Shown here: in pieces, positions 16,489 through 26,078 of the stretch
Layout of the letters: each line of letters opens with the position of its first letter
How positions within the stretch are numbered: position 1 is the stretch's first letter
Origin: Candidatus Woesearchaeota archaeon
GTDB taxonomy: Archaea > Nanobdellota > Nanobdellia > Woesearchaeales > UBA9642
Direction of reading: 5' to 3'
Length of the DNA stretch: 64,000 nt
Assembly (NCBI GenBank): GCA_003599145.1
Contig: QZIT01000006.1
Span: forward strand, 62,001-126,000
Position numbers and translations under genes: made by a program
The notes under the pieces: generated by a model
The model's database searches: none
The model's input: the letters and a program-made list of their open reading frames with translations, nothing else
Told to the model about the DNA's origin: nothing

Positions 16489-18570
16489 TTGCCAGATGGA
16501 AATATTTTTGGTACTAAAGATAGTGATGAGTTTACTATTTCTCTTGATGAAAAACAACAGGGCGTGTTTAAACGATTTGAATACTTAAGCGTTCCTTTTT
16601 CTATTCAAGGAAAAAGAAATCAATTTCAAGAAATATTGCGTAGAGCTTCATATAATAAAACATCATTTGATGAAGAATTAAAAAAAGATCAGTCAGCGAT
16701 GCAAACCGTTGATAGCGTTATTCAGCATATGCAACAGCACCCTCATTTTTCAAGACAAACACTCGATACGTTGTTGCCTGAGGCATACCTTACTGATATT
16801 TGTCTTGCAAACATTCAAGAACCTTCTTCACTAGAAGATCACGCTGCAAAGGTTGTTGTTGCTTGGAAACAATTGGCAGATTTTTACTGCATAGAAGGTT
16901 TAGTAGGAGGAGATGGTGCAAGAAATCCGTTTACGGAAGATGCACAATATTCCCTCATTGCAGGAACATTAGATAGTTTAGAATCTATATTGCCGTCTAT
17001 AAGACGTATATTGGACAAAAAAGATTGGGCTGTCCTTTCCTTACAGTTGGCTTCAGTGATTGGAAGGTCTTATGTTCAGATTGATAAGGCCACTGATGTT
17101 TTAGAAAGTATATTCGGCAGCCAAAGGTCTGTTGACCATGTTGAAGAATATCAAGCCACGATTCAACAATTAGCAAATACAACATTTACCGCTAATACTG
17201 AGCTTGGAAAATTGTACAATAGTTTGATAAGATTCCATAATTGGTTGCCTGCAAATTTGAAAATAGACGGTACTGCAGGAGATGTTTATGATGGAATCTG
17301 TGTTCCTACAAAAAAAGCGTTGGCATATGTTGAAGATCTTGGGGTTCGGGAAACATTGCTTGCTATTGGTGATGCTACCTCTCCAAAAGGATTGGCAATT
17401 GTTTCTTTGATACAAGAAAAACGATTGGGAAATAAAGAGAAACTTCATCAAAAAACTGTGTGTTTAGAAGAGCGAGTAGATTCTGAACTCTCAGTCTTAA
17501 GAAAAGAATTCAACTGCTTTTCTCTTGAAGATCCTGTTTTCTATCAGGGATTAGTTGGTGGAAAATGGAAAGGGCTAAAATTATTGCATGATGCAAAAAC
17601 TGCGTTTAATCTTCAATACAAACTCCCAGAAGGGTTTGTTGTTTCATCTTTAGCTATACGAGAACTTTTAGAAAAATACACAGTTTTACCAAAAATGTAT
17701 GCGCACATGTTTGCTATGGATGAAGAAGCAAGAGCAAAAATACAGTTAGCTATAGACGAAATTCCTGATAGTGCGTTTACTGAGTTGTTAGAAAATGATG
17801 ATCTTTCTAATGAACGTATGGTGCGTTCCTCTATGTATGGAGAAGACGGTCTTTCAAACTTTTCAGGAACGTACGATTCTGTTGCTTGCGAAAAACCAGA
17901 TACTGTTTCTGCAATGAGAACAGTGATGAAAAGCTATTTTAGCAAAGAAGCAGTTCTCAGCAGACAGGATGTGGGTTTAGCGCATATTCCTGGCATTAGT
18001 TTTGTTGTTCAAGAAAGAATTTCTGGAAGAGGAGGAGTTCTTCACCTTACTGATGAAGATGCGTTTCTTAGCTTTGCAGAGACGCCTGAAGATGCAGTGA
18101 TGGGAAATGGAACACATCATAAAAAAACAGCATTACAAGATCTTCTTCATGAAACGCCACTTGCGCCCTATGCTGATGATTTTCTTTTATTAAAGCAAAT
18201 TTATGGAAATATTGATATTGAATTTGTTCTTCCTGATGAAGGGGGCATCTATGTAACACAAATGCGGCCTAAGTATATTGTTCCTCCGCTTTCCGTTACG
18301 GATGAGGTTAAGTATAGAATTGACATTAAAACGTTAGATGAATTGTCGGCTTTAAGATTAGAGAAACCTTGCATTGTGCATATGCATTTTTTAGGCAGAC
18401 AAAACATCATGAATAAAGAGGCAATCATTATGGATTTCCTGAGAGAAAATAAACAATACGTGATGGCAGTTGAAGGAAAGATGCCTACCGTTGCCCATAT
18501 TCCTAATAAAATTGAAGGGCACTTTAGAATCCCTTACAGACAAAGAGGTGATGAAGATGTTAAACAATGA
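16489..18570 (+). CDS. PEP-synthase-like ATP-binding protein (PPDK_N domain, no PEP-binding half)
   Basis: About 693 residues. Residues 1-340 have no recognised domain and are largely helical. Residues about 355-600 match the PPDK/PEP-synthase ATP-grasp domain: GGKWKGLKLL, LPEGFVVSS, MVRSSMYGEDG then FSGTYDS, VVQERI, and DIEFVLPDEGGIYVTQMRP. The phospho-His swivel domain and PEP-binding barrel of a full PEP synthase are absent, so it is a phosphotransferase-like fragment protein, perhaps acting on another substrate. The start is uncertain: TTG at 16489 opens this frame, while an ATG at 16440 with a good ribosome binding site lies in another frame. It overlaps the HD gene by 14 nt. Confidence 0.75.
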   Translation: MPDGNIFGTKDSDEFTISLDEKQQGVFKRFEYLSVPFSIQGKRNQFQEILRRASYNKTSFDEELKKDQSAMQTVDSVIQHMQQHPHFSRQTLDTLLPEAYLTDICLANIQEPSSLEDHAAKVVVAWKQLADFYCIEGLVGGDGARNPFTEDAQYSLIAGTLDSLESILPSIRRILDKKDWAVLSLQLASVIGRSYVQIDKATDVLESIFGSQRSVDHVEEYQATIQQLANTTFTANTELGKLYNSLIRFHNWLPANLKIDGTAGDVYDGICVPTKKALAYVEDLGVRETLLAIGDATSPKGLAIVSLIQEKRLGNKEKLHQKTVCLEERVDSELSVLRKEFNCFSLEDPVFYQGLVGGKWKGLKLLHDAKTAFNLQYKLPEGFVVSSLAIRELLEKYTVLPKMYAHMFAMDEEARAKIQLAIDEIPDSAFTELLENDDLSNERMVRSSMYGEDGLSNFSGTYDSVACEKPDTVSAMRTVMKSYFSKEAVLSRQDVGLAHIPGISFVVQERISGRGGVLHLTDEDAFLSFAETPEDAVMGNGTHHKKTALQDLLHETPLAPYADDFLLLKQIYGNIDIEFVLPDEGGIYVTQMRPKYIVPPLSVTDEVKYRIDIKTLDELSALRLEKPCIVHMHFLGRQNIMNKEAIIMDFLRENKQYVMAVEGKMPTVAHIPNKIEGHFRIPYRQRGDEDVKQ

Positions 18571-19138
18571 ACAGCTTGAAAAAATAAAGCAGTTTGCTCT
18601 AGACTTAGATTGGGAACAGGCATTTGATGGCAAATCGAAAGGCAATAGACACTTATTTCGCATTGTGGCTCTAGCAAAACAGCTTGCGCAAGATTATCCT
18701 GTTGATATGACGATTGTTGAAGCAGGCGCTTGGCTGCATGATACTAATCTTTCAGTTACTATTGCAGGAAGTACGTTAGCCAATGAGGAAAAAGTTCGTT
18801 CTTTGATGAATTCGTTGAATGTTTCTCAAGCAGATGCTGAGAAAATTTTGCATTGCATAGAGGCTCATGATGGAAGAGTTATTGCATTATCTCTAGAAGC
18901 GAAAATTATCCACGATGCAGATACGCTTGAAAAAATGGGTTCCTTGGGCGTTATAAGAGAAACTTGGAAAAGATCACAATTAGGATGGACAACAGAGAAA
19001 ATTTTGGAACATTTGCAGATACATTTGCAAAAAAGAGAAAAAAACCTGTATTTGCCTGAAGCAAAGAAAAGAGCAAAGTATCTTAATAGGGTATTGCCTG
19101 TATTTTTTGAAATAGCTCAAGAACAACTTAAGGAATAA
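18557..19138 (+). CDS. HD-domain hydrolase
   Basis: 193 residues from ATG 18557, chosen because AAAGAGGTG lies 6-8 nt upstream; the frame is open further up inside the previous gene. The HD pattern is visible: H in GNRHLFR, HD in AGAWLHDTN, H in CIEAHDGR, and the final D in IIHDADTLEKMG. Such proteins hydrolyse phosphate esters of nucleotides or similar metabolites. It is translationally coupled to the PPDK_N-like gene. Substrate unknown. Confidence 0.82.
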   Translation: MLNNEQLEKIKQFALDLDWEQAFDGKSKGNRHLFRIVALAKQLAQDYPVDMTIVEAGAWLHDTNLSVTIAGSTLANEEKVRSLMNSLNVSQADAEKILHCIEAHDGRVIALSLEAKIIHDADTLEKMGSLGVIRETWKRSQLGWTTEKILEHLQIHLQKREKNLYLPEAKKRAKYLNRVLPVFFEIAQEQLKE

Positions 19139-19198
19139 GTGTTCTTTAAGAGTAGCCTATACAGCAACCTTTATAAAAACCATTTTCTTCTTGCAGCC

Positions 19199-21919
19199 AT
19201 GCTCGAAGTGCTTTTGTCAGAAATAGTGCATAGAAAAGATCACATGTTTGTTACCTTGCGAGGTTATGGCAGCTTTTACGTTAACCATCCGCATATCTTT
19301 CCATCTCAAATTCTGTCTGCAGAAAATGCAGATGCCCTTGAGCAGAGATTACGGGAAGATCCTTCGTTAAGTCAGTTTCCAAGAAGACGTTTAACAAAGC
19401 CTTTCAATATTGTTCAAATCGATGCTCCTATCAAGACAAAAACAATTCTGCCTAAAGAATTTATTTGGGGCCATTATACAGAGCAGATGCGCAACATGAT
19501 TGCAAATCCTGGAACATGGGTTGCCGCTGACGAACACTTTTTGTATCTGTTAAAGCTTAAAAAACAGTTTGATGCTGGCATGCAGGATGTTTATGAAAAA
19601 ATCAAACTTCATTTTTCTGAAAACGCTCCAAACTTTCAAACAAGAGTTTATAATGAGTTGAATGAGCTCTTTTTTGAAAATCATCTCGATGAATTAACAA
19701 CCAATATCTTTATGCAAAGACTGCCTGAAGCCATTATTGAGCAAAGAAGAGCTTTGCATGGCGTGTATACAAAAATTCAGCAGCATTGCAAAGCAATATG
19801 GACAGGAACACTTGATTTGCATTTTGATGAACTCCCTTTTAAGCCATTGCGGCAGTTAAACTATGAAGAGCTGAAACAGCAAAAATGGCTTTTTCTCGAT
19901 ATAGAAATTCCCCATTATCAGACAGATAACGCAATAACCTGGGTTGGTTTATTGTATTATGAACGTGGAAAAGAAGTGAAAGAAATGCACACGCTAAGCG
20001 ATTTGCAAACCGATGTGCATGAAGGCTATCGCATTGTTACTCATGCAACGCAGACAGAACTTGTTGAAGCAGTGCGAGCATCTATTCTCAAGGAAGACCC
20101 GTATATTGTGTCTCCTTACAATGCTAGATTTGATTTACTGCAGTTGCGTGAAAGAGATGCAGAGTTTTCCATCGGAGAGCATAATAGCGTTCCTGTGATG
20201 GAAGTAACCACCAAATTTTTGGAAAGAATTGGCATTAAGGGAAGAGAAGTGATTGACTTGTTAAAATGGGCCCAGCTGTCTTTTGATTTTTTGCCCAATC
20301 AAAAATTAGAGATGACGGCAAAGCATGTTTTAGGCGATGAACGATTTGAAAAAAGCATAACGTATGAAGAGATGGACGCTTTAGAAGATAAAGCAAGAAC
20401 TGGCAATAGTGATGCAGCTAAGACTATTGCATCGTATTTATCAGATGATGTTGATGTGTTAAGAGATTTATTTTTAAGCCCTGAATTTCAGCATTCCTTG
20501 AAAGACCTTTCAGAGCTTGCAGGGCAATTTCATGTTCCTCTTTCCTGGATGTTTTACTCTTCCAATGCAATCAACCATGCACAAAAACGTTCTTACTTTC
20601 AGCATGTGGGCATTTATCGCGATGAAGTTTTTTTGAAAAATAAAACCATGATCGAGCAGAGGGCAAAGGGAAAAGCAGAGATGAGAAGGATGTTTGAGCA
20701 ATTATTTGATATTACTCCAGAAACAGGTATTTACCACAACGTGCATAAAACGTACATTTCTCATGGCTATTTTTTAAGATATCTGCTTGAAAGAAGATTT
20801 TCTGAAGTCATGCCCTTGTTTGAGCGTAAACATCTTAACAATCATCAACGATTTTATCTTTCAAGATTTGGCAATGCTGTTGCAGAGTGGATGATGATTG
20901 ATTATTGTCTGCTCAAGGGGCGTTTAGACGATTTTCAGTGGAAACTTGAAAAACATGGTTTAACAGAAAGCCAGTTCAACCCTTTTTTTACTGCATTTGA
21001 AGATGCGTTGAATGAAGATGAAAGAAGAAAGTTTGACGTATATCAGCTTTCTTCACGGCAAGTACAATCGCATATTCCTCCTGATTCTTTGATGAAGGAT
21101 TTTTCACTGGACCAAATTGTTGACTTGCTTGTGCTGAAAAAACGAGTTGATAGAGGAGTAAAAAAAATGCTCGGAAATTACAAGGTTGCCCCTTTTGAAA
21201 TTGCTGCAGCGTTAGAGTACATGAAAGACCTCGTTATGAAATTTGCAGATGAAAGAAATCTTAAGCTTATCTATCAAGAAGGCCCTTACCTGTATTTTGC
21301 AGGTGATGATGACTTTGAAAAATCTCCTGTAAGAAAAGTAGACAGCATTGATACAGCAATGGTAACGGTTGATGATAAGGGAGCATCAAAACTGTATTAT
21401 AAAAGACATGGCTATTTTCACAATTTTAAAGTTGTTGGTCATCCTACGAATAGATGGACTCTTTTTGACCAGGAAACCTTTGGCCCTTTTTTAAATTACA
21501 TGTTGCAGGGAGACTATCTTTCTGCATTGGATGTTATTTACAGGCAAACTGACTTGCTGATGGCGCATATGGTAGAGCCTGAAAAATTGGTTATGCGAGC
21601 TAAGCAAGAACATAGGTATAGCGCTTTTGAGCATGGAGACAAAATTCATTTTTATCTTCCTCCTTTTTCTGGAGAAACCATCAAGGATGATTCAGGAAGG
21701 GCTTACACTGTTGAAGAAATGAGAGGAGAGGAAATTAAAGTGTTTATTATGTCTATAGCAGATCTTCAGCCTGATTGGAAAATCTATCTTAACAGGCATC
21801 AAGGCAAAGTGCTTGCTATGCTTCACGGTTTTTTAGGAGAAGCAGTCTATTCTTTTTTTGAAAAAGAGCCATTGTCAGAATCTGCCTTAGAGCGATATGC
21901 AGATACCATGTCAGTATAA
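19199..21919 (+). CDS. Family-B DNA polymerase homologue, polymerase site lost, 3'-5' exonuclease motifs kept
   Basis: 906 residues from ATG 19199; the frame opens at a GTG 20 codons earlier, but a TATA-like CTTTATAAAA about 30 nt before the ATG favours it as a leaderless start. The exonuclease motifs of family B are present: Exo I FLDIEIP (Asp234, Glu236), Exo II YNARFD (Asn308, Asp312), Exo III YLSDD (Tyr413, Asp417). The polymerase motifs are not: no SLYPS, no KxxxNSxYG, and where YxDTDS is expected the sequence reads LIYQEGPYLYF. This fits the described class of inactivated archaeal PolB homologues. Role perhaps accessory proofreading or structural. Confidence 0.85.
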   Translation: MLEVLLSEIVHRKDHMFVTLRGYGSFYVNHPHIFPSQILSAENADALEQRLREDPSLSQFPRRRLTKPFNIVQIDAPIKTKTILPKEFIWGHYTEQMRNMIANPGTWVAADEHFLYLLKLKKQFDAGMQDVYEKIKLHFSENAPNFQTRVYNELNELFFENHLDELTTNIFMQRLPEAIIEQRRALHGVYTKIQQHCKAIWTGTLDLHFDELPFKPLRQLNYEELKQQKWLFLDIEIPHYQTDNAITWVGLLYYERGKEVKEMHTLSDLQTDVHEGYRIVTHATQTELVEAVRASILKEDPYIVSPYNARFDLLQLRERDAEFSIGEHNSVPVMEVTTKFLERIGIKGREVIDLLKWAQLSFDFLPNQKLEMTAKHVLGDERFEKSITYEEMDALEDKARTGNSDAAKTIASYLSDDVDVLRDLFLSPEFQHSLKDLSELAGQFHVPLSWMFYSSNAINHAQKRSYFQHVGIYRDEVFLKNKTMIEQRAKGKAEMRRMFEQLFDITPETGIYHNVHKTYISHGYFLRYLLERRFSEVMPLFERKHLNNHQRFYLSRFGNAVAEWMMIDYCLLKGRLDDFQWKLEKHGLTESQFNPFFTAFEDALNEDERRKFDVYQLSSRQVQSHIPPDSLMKDFSLDQIVDLLVLKKRVDRGVKKMLGNYKVAPFEIAAALEYMKDLVMKFADERNLKLIYQEGPYLYFAGDDDFEKSPVRKVDSIDTAMVTVDDKGASKLYYKRHGYFHNFKVVGHPTNRWTLFDQETFGPFLNYMLQGDYLSALDVIYRQTDLLMAHMVEPEKLVMRAKQEHRYSAFEHGDKIHFYLPPFSGETIKDDSGRAYTVEEMRGEEIKVFIMSIADLQPDWKIYLNRHQGKVLAMLHGFLGEAVYSFFEKEPLSESALERYADTMSV

Positions 21920-22486
21920 TCTGTTCAGTCCTCTTTTTACAGTTCTTTTGATGGTATTTGCCTGTTTTTCGGGCAATTCAATGCAATTGTCTATCTGGTA
22001 CACTTTTGCTCTTATACCAAAAAAACCGAGAATGTCTCTCTTGACTAAATTTCTCGCCCTGTTTCCCTGTATTAGCCACGTAAAAATAGAGAATGTTCCG
22101 CTGGTCATGAAGACAGCTGCTTTTTTTCCTGTCAGCATTTTTACAGGAATGCCATGGACATATCTAAAGGCAAATCTCGAAACAAACACTTTATCAAAAA
22201 ATCCTTTTAAGATGGCAGGCATGCTGCTCCACCAGATAGGATAGATGAAAATGAGTTTATTCGTATCTGAAATTTTTTGCTGAAACTCCTTTGTCTGTTC
22301 AGAAACGTCTCGTCTTCCTGCACTGTACAGTTCATTCTCGTGCAAAACAGGGTCATAGTTTATTTTGTACAAGTCGATAAGCTCATATGTTATGTTTTTC
22401 TTCTTATGATACGCAAGCACTTCATCTAGAATCAGAGAACAATGGCCTTTGACATCAGGGTGGGCATAAATGATAAGGGTTTTCAT
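21911..22486 (-). CDS. Flavodoxin-fold NAD(P)H oxidoreductase (KefF/MdaB-like)
   Basis: 191 residues from ATG 22484-22486 (MKTLIIYAHPD); an ATG 7 codons upstream is possible, but a TATA-like CTATATAAAA at about 22506-22515 favours the shorter form. The N-terminal FMN loop IIYAHPDVKGHCS, the IFIYPIWWSSMPAILKGFFDKVF segment and the later GKKAAVFMTSG are those of the Flavodoxin_2 quinone reductase family. It probably reduces quinones or similar electrophiles. The 3' end overlaps the convergent polymerase homologue by 9 nt. Confidence 0.87.
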   Translation of the reverse strand: MKTLIIYAHPDVKGHCSLILDEVLAYHKKKNITYELIDLYKINYDPVLHENELYSAGRRDVSEQTKEFQQKISDTNKLIFIYPIWWSSMPAILKGFFDKVFVSRFAFRYVHGIPVKMLTGKKAAVFMTSGTFSIFTWLIQGNRARNLVKRDILGFFGIRAKVYQIDNCIELPEKQANTIKRTVKRGLNRLY

Positions 22487-22538
22487 GATAGCGCTTATAA
22501 ACTGCACTATATAAAACTATTGGAAGACTGCTCTCTAG

Positions 22539-22853
22539 TCATTTGCAATGTTTCAATGCGGTGTAAATAAGCGATTCATACTCTTCAGCCATGTGATCAG
22601 GCGTCCAAAAATTATCCTTTATTCTTTGTTTTTCAGCTTCTATTTTTGCAATTCTTTCTGCATCTAAGAGCGTTCCATATTCCTCGCAGATTGATGGATA
22701 GACATAATACTTTTGCCATAGGTAACTTCCTCCGAAGACAAATGCACTAAGAGTGAAATAGGGGATAACAACAAAAGGAACTACCCAGGATCTATCCACA
22801 ACATCTTCATAAGTTTCTTTGATTGTTTTTTTTAATCGTTCAGTTAAGCTCAT
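22539..22853 (-). CDS. Small single-pass membrane protein, 104 aa
   Basis: Start chosen at MSLTERLKK (ATG ending at 22853), preceded by TAGGTGAG. One hydrophobic helix (VVPFVVIPYFTLSAFVFGGSY, residues about 25-45) is followed by a charged helical tail with Cys near both ends. No family recognised. Confidence 0.6.
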   Translation of the reverse strand: MSLTERLKKTIKETYEDVVDRSWVVPFVVIPYFTLSAFVFGGSYLWQKYYVYPSICEEYGTLLDAERIAKIEAEKQRIKDNFWTPDHMAEEYESLIYTALKHCK

Positions 22854-22958
22854 TTTTCTCACCTAAGAGTTGTAAGAAAAAAGGAATATTTAAAATATTT
22901 TATGAAAAAATTACTAATTTCCGATATTTTTATAAATAAATAACGCTTATAAGAAAAA

Positions 22959-23909
22959 ATGGACAAAAAAGACAGAAAGATTCTCTATGAACTTGATAAA
23001 AATTCCAGAGCATCGTTCTCTCACTTGGGCAAGGCGGTAAAACTTTCTCAGGAAACCGTAAGATATAGGATTCATCAACTTATGAGGAAGGGAATTATTG
23101 CGCATTGCATTACTGTTTTAAATCAAAACATGCTCGGACATTCGCTTTATGAAATTTACTTTAAACTCAAAAAAGTCAATGAAGAAAAAAAGAATGCTGT
23201 TATCAAATATTTGCAGCAAAGCAAGGCCGTTGCGTGGATAGGTAATTTTGAGGGCAAATTTGACATAGGCGTTATTGTCATGGTTCCTGATCAGCTTTCC
23301 ATGCAGAAATTTATGATGGACTTCAATAATGCCTTTAGCGCTATCATGATGAAAAAAACACTTTCCCTTGACCTTAAGGCAGAATTTTTCCAGCGAGATT
23401 ATTTGATAGGAAAATCCAGAACAACAGCAACTGCTTTAAGCTATGAGATGAGCGAAAAAAAAGTTATGCTTGATGAACTTGACAAGAACATCTGTAGGTT
23501 ATTGGCAAACAATGCAAGAATGTCTTCTGTGGATATGGGAAAAAAACTGAAGCGTTCTTCAGATGCTATTTTGCTTAGAATGAAAAAACTCAAAAAACAG
23601 GGGATTATTCGAGGGTATGCTTTGGTCATTGACAATGAAAAGGCAGATCAGTTACATTATAAATTATTGCTCTATCTTCAGGATGCCGCAACAGCTCAAA
23701 AATTGCTAGGATTCGCCAAAAGCAACAACAGAGTGTTTGCCATTATGCATACGCTTGCAGAGTGGGATTATGAAATTGATTTAGAAGTCGAAACCGTGCA
23801 ACAGCTTAAAGACTTTACGATGGAGCTGACGGATAGATTTTCAGAGAGCATTAAAGATTATGAAGTGTTAAGAATAGTTTCTATGCCTAAGTATGATTTT
23901 TATCCATAA
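22959..23909 (+). CDS. Tandem Lrp/AsnC-family regulator
   Basis: A 316-residue protein with two Lrp-like units: helix-turn-helix 1 (MDKKDRKILYELDKNSRASFSHLGKAV) plus a RAM-like domain (60-150), then helix-turn-helix 2 (LDELDKNICRLLANNARMSSVDMG) plus a second alpha/beta domain (230-310). Tandem forms bind DNA as pseudo-dimers. TATA-like TTTTTATAAATA (about 22928-22940) precedes the ATG at the distance of a leaderless transcript. Target unknown; the flanking DoxX gene is convergent. Confidence 0.85.
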   Translation: MDKKDRKILYELDKNSRASFSHLGKAVKLSQETVRYRIHQLMRKGIIAHCITVLNQNMLGHSLYEIYFKLKKVNEEKKNAVIKYLQQSKAVAWIGNFEGKFDIGVIVMVPDQLSMQKFMMDFNNAFSAIMMKKTLSLDLKAEFFQRDYLIGKSRTTATALSYEMSEKKVMLDELDKNICRLLANNARMSSVDMGKKLKRSSDAILLRMKKLKKQGIIRGYALVIDNEKADQLHYKLLLYLQDAATAQKLLGFAKSNNRVFAIMHTLAEWDYEIDLEVETVQQLKDFTMELTDRFSESIKDYEVLRIVSMPKYDFYP

Positions 23910-23922
23910 AAAAAGAAAAAAA

Positions 23923-24336
23923 TTAGCACTCTTTTTTGAAAAGTGCCTTTTCCAATCCCCAGATGCCTGCTCCTTTTGCTAGGAATACTAGCCATAACAC
24001 CAAGTACAACAGTGCAAGCTCTCCGCCATTAGCTAGGGGATTCCAGCCTTTTGGGAAATGCGCTATGATTAAAGCAACAATCATCTGCAGTCCTCCTAAT
24101 AACGCTGCAATTCTGGTGAACAATCCCAATAAGATTAACAGACCGCCGATCAATTCAATGAATGTAGCAATGTATGCTAGCCAGATAGGAAATCCGAATG
24201 CACCTGCAAATCCTGCAACGCTGCCATTGCCATACCATCCTAATTTGCCTGCTCCATGCATAAAAAACAAGAAACCTGCTATTACTCTTAAAACAAACCA
24301 AAAATATTTTTCTGTTTTTTCAAACATTCCAAACAT
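23923..24336 (-). CDS. DoxX-family membrane protein
   Basis: 137 residues from the ATG at 24336 (MFGMFEKTEKYF), which follows GGGGTGATT. Four hydrophobic helices and the family wording FVLRVIAGFLFFMHGAGKLGW, then FIELIGGLLILLGLFTRIAALL. DoxX proteins are integral membrane proteins linked to redox or sulfur metabolism. The longer frame opening at 24444 adds a non-matching N-terminus and is not used. Confidence 0.87.
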   Translation of the reverse strand: MFGMFEKTEKYFWFVLRVIAGFLFFMHGAGKLGWYGNGSVAGFAGAFGFPIWLAYIATFIELIGGLLILLGLFTRIAALLGGLQMIVALIIAHFPKGWNPLANGGELALLYLVLWLVFLAKGAGIWGLEKALFKKEC

Positions 24337-24430
24337 ATAATCACCCCGGTAAGTGTATTTTTCAGGGATATTTAAATGTATCGCTCTTTGTTTCAAGATG
24401 AGTGCTGTAATTCTTGCGAGAGATAGGTGC

Positions 24431-25324
24431 TTACTTTTCTGCAATCAACAAGCTTTGTGGAGTGTTGATGTCTCGGTTAGCCGGGAAGCCTATAAAAACT
24501 TTTTTAACAATTTTGTATCCAATTGCTTTGCATAAATTTTCCCATTCTTCAAGAGTTCTATATCCAAAAGGAATAGGTACATTTTTTCTCCTGGCAAGTA
24601 TTCTATTTGCAATCCAATCATACGTTGACATGACGACTTTTCTTTCAGATGTGCTTAACTTCATAAAGGAGGCATATGTGTTTTTACCGCTTCTTGGCGA
24701 AAGATTTTCCGCATACGAATCTTCCAGAATAATCATTCTCGACCCAGTCTTCATGAGGGAATATGTGTTTGATAAGTATCTTGCTTGTTCGTTATAGTTC
24801 ATGTGGTGAAGAGTCCATGTTAATAGGAGGTTGTCAGGTTGTGTTTTTTTTAAGAACGCTCTAAATGCAGTTTCTTTGACGATCTTGAATTGTGCTTTAG
24901 AGCTTTTAAAGTGTCTCCATTCTGGATATTCATGAATGTCTATTCCTACGAGTTTCTTGAATTTTTTCTTATGTGCAAGTCTATGGATTAAAATACCTGT
25001 ACCACAGCCGATATCAAGGATTTTATTTGATTTTGGAATGTGAGGGATCACTTCTTTACTAAAATAATCAGGCACAATCTTTTGAAAAAAACCAATTGAA
25101 TATACGTTCTTAATCTCTTCTTCGAACTTCTTATAGAACTCTTTAAACTCTAGTTTTGAAAAATTGCTGGTAAAAAAATTGATGAATTCCTCTGAAAAAC
25201 CTATAGATGCTAAACTAGCTTTTAAATTGCTTAGCATGTAGGCATATATTCTTTTAGACGGTATTTTCTTCAATAGTTTTCTATGCTCTTTTTCATATTG
25301 AGCGTATGACATCCTCATCCACAT
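24431..25324 (-). CDS. Class I SAM-dependent methyltransferase
   Basis: 297 residues (293 if the start is the ATG ending at 25312, which suits a TATA-like TTATAATATT near 25335). A helical N-terminal region (1-95) precedes the SAM domain with ILDIGCGTGILIHRL, VGIDIHEYPEW, and NLLLTWTLHHMN. It ends with a C-terminal extension. Substrate unknown; the 'LHHM' motif is common in small-molecule methyltransferases. Confidence 0.82.
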   Translation of the reverse strand: MWMRMSYAQYEKEHRKLLKKIPSKRIYAYMLSNLKASLASIGFSEEFINFFTSNFSKLEFKEFYKKFEEEIKNVYSIGFFQKIVPDYFSKEVIPHIPKSNKILDIGCGTGILIHRLAHKKKFKKLVGIDIHEYPEWRHFKSSKAQFKIVKETAFRAFLKKTQPDNLLLTWTLHHMNYNEQARYLSNTYSLMKTGSRMIILEDSYAENLSPRSGKNTYASFMKLSTSERKVVMSTYDWIANRILARRKNVPIPFGYRTLEEWENLCKAIGYKIVKKVFIGFPANRDINTPQSLLIAEK

Positions 25325-25366
25325 ATATTGAATATTATAAGTTTTTCGTTTCGTAGTTTTTTTTAG

Positions 25367-25969
25367 CTATCGCACCATAAAACTCAAAACAGTTAATCCC
25401 AATGCAACAGCAACAGTAGCAAAATAAGCAACTTTGCTCCATTTGATGATTTTTGCTCCGTCAAAAAAGCCAAAGGGAATCATGTTGAATAAGGCGATGA
25501 ATGCGTTTATCATAAAGCCATAGGTTGCTATTTCATGCGAAAACGGAATAAAGAGAAAGGGAATAAACAGGAGAGCAAGAACAATATTCGTCAAAGGTCC
25601 TGCAATGCTGATTAATCCATTTTGTCTTTTGGTTACATTGCCAAAAATCATCACAGCTCCAGGAGCTGCAAAGACAAACCCGAAAAAGCTCATGATTAAC
25701 GCTAAGAATAACATGGTGTAATCAGCCCTGAATTCTGCCCAGCAGCGATATCGTTGCGCAACAACTTTGTGTGCAAGTTCATGCAATAAAAATCCTATTC
25801 CTACGGTAAATGCAGCTATGAGAATATATTTGATTGCTCCATTGCTAAAAATGCTTATGCCTAGTGGTCTAATAACAATGCCGAAAGCTAAACTCACAAT
25901 GACCCATGCAATAAGCAAATCGGTAATTTCCTGCTTTGATGTGGTTATTTTGGCATGTACAGGCTTCAT
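25367..25969 (-). CDS. Site-2-protease-like M50 metallopeptidase
   Basis: A 200-residue polytopic protein with the zinc motif HELAH at 63-67 and the third-ligand motif NMIPFGFFDG (Asn162, Asp170). About six hydrophobic segments. Members cut membrane proteins within the bilayer, often to release regulators. No PDZ or CBS domain is attached. The gene faces 26079 across a shared promoter region. Confidence 0.88.
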   Translation of the reverse strand: MKPVHAKITTSKQEITDLLIAWVIVSLAFGIVIRPLGISIFSNGAIKYILIAAFTVGIGFLLHELAHKVVAQRYRCWAEFRADYTMLFLALIMSFFGFVFAAPGAVMIFGNVTKRQNGLISIAGPLTNIVLALLFIPFLFIPFSHEIATYGFMINAFIALFNMIPFGFFDGAKIIKWSKVAYFATVAVALGLTVLSFMVR

Positions 25970-26078
25970 AGTCTGGTGACCAAATGCTTCTATTTAAAAT
26001 TTGCGTTCACCACTCTAAAATGGATAAAAGCAAAAACTTTAAAAAGAGGTAAAGAATTAAGCATGTTGGGGTGTGAAT

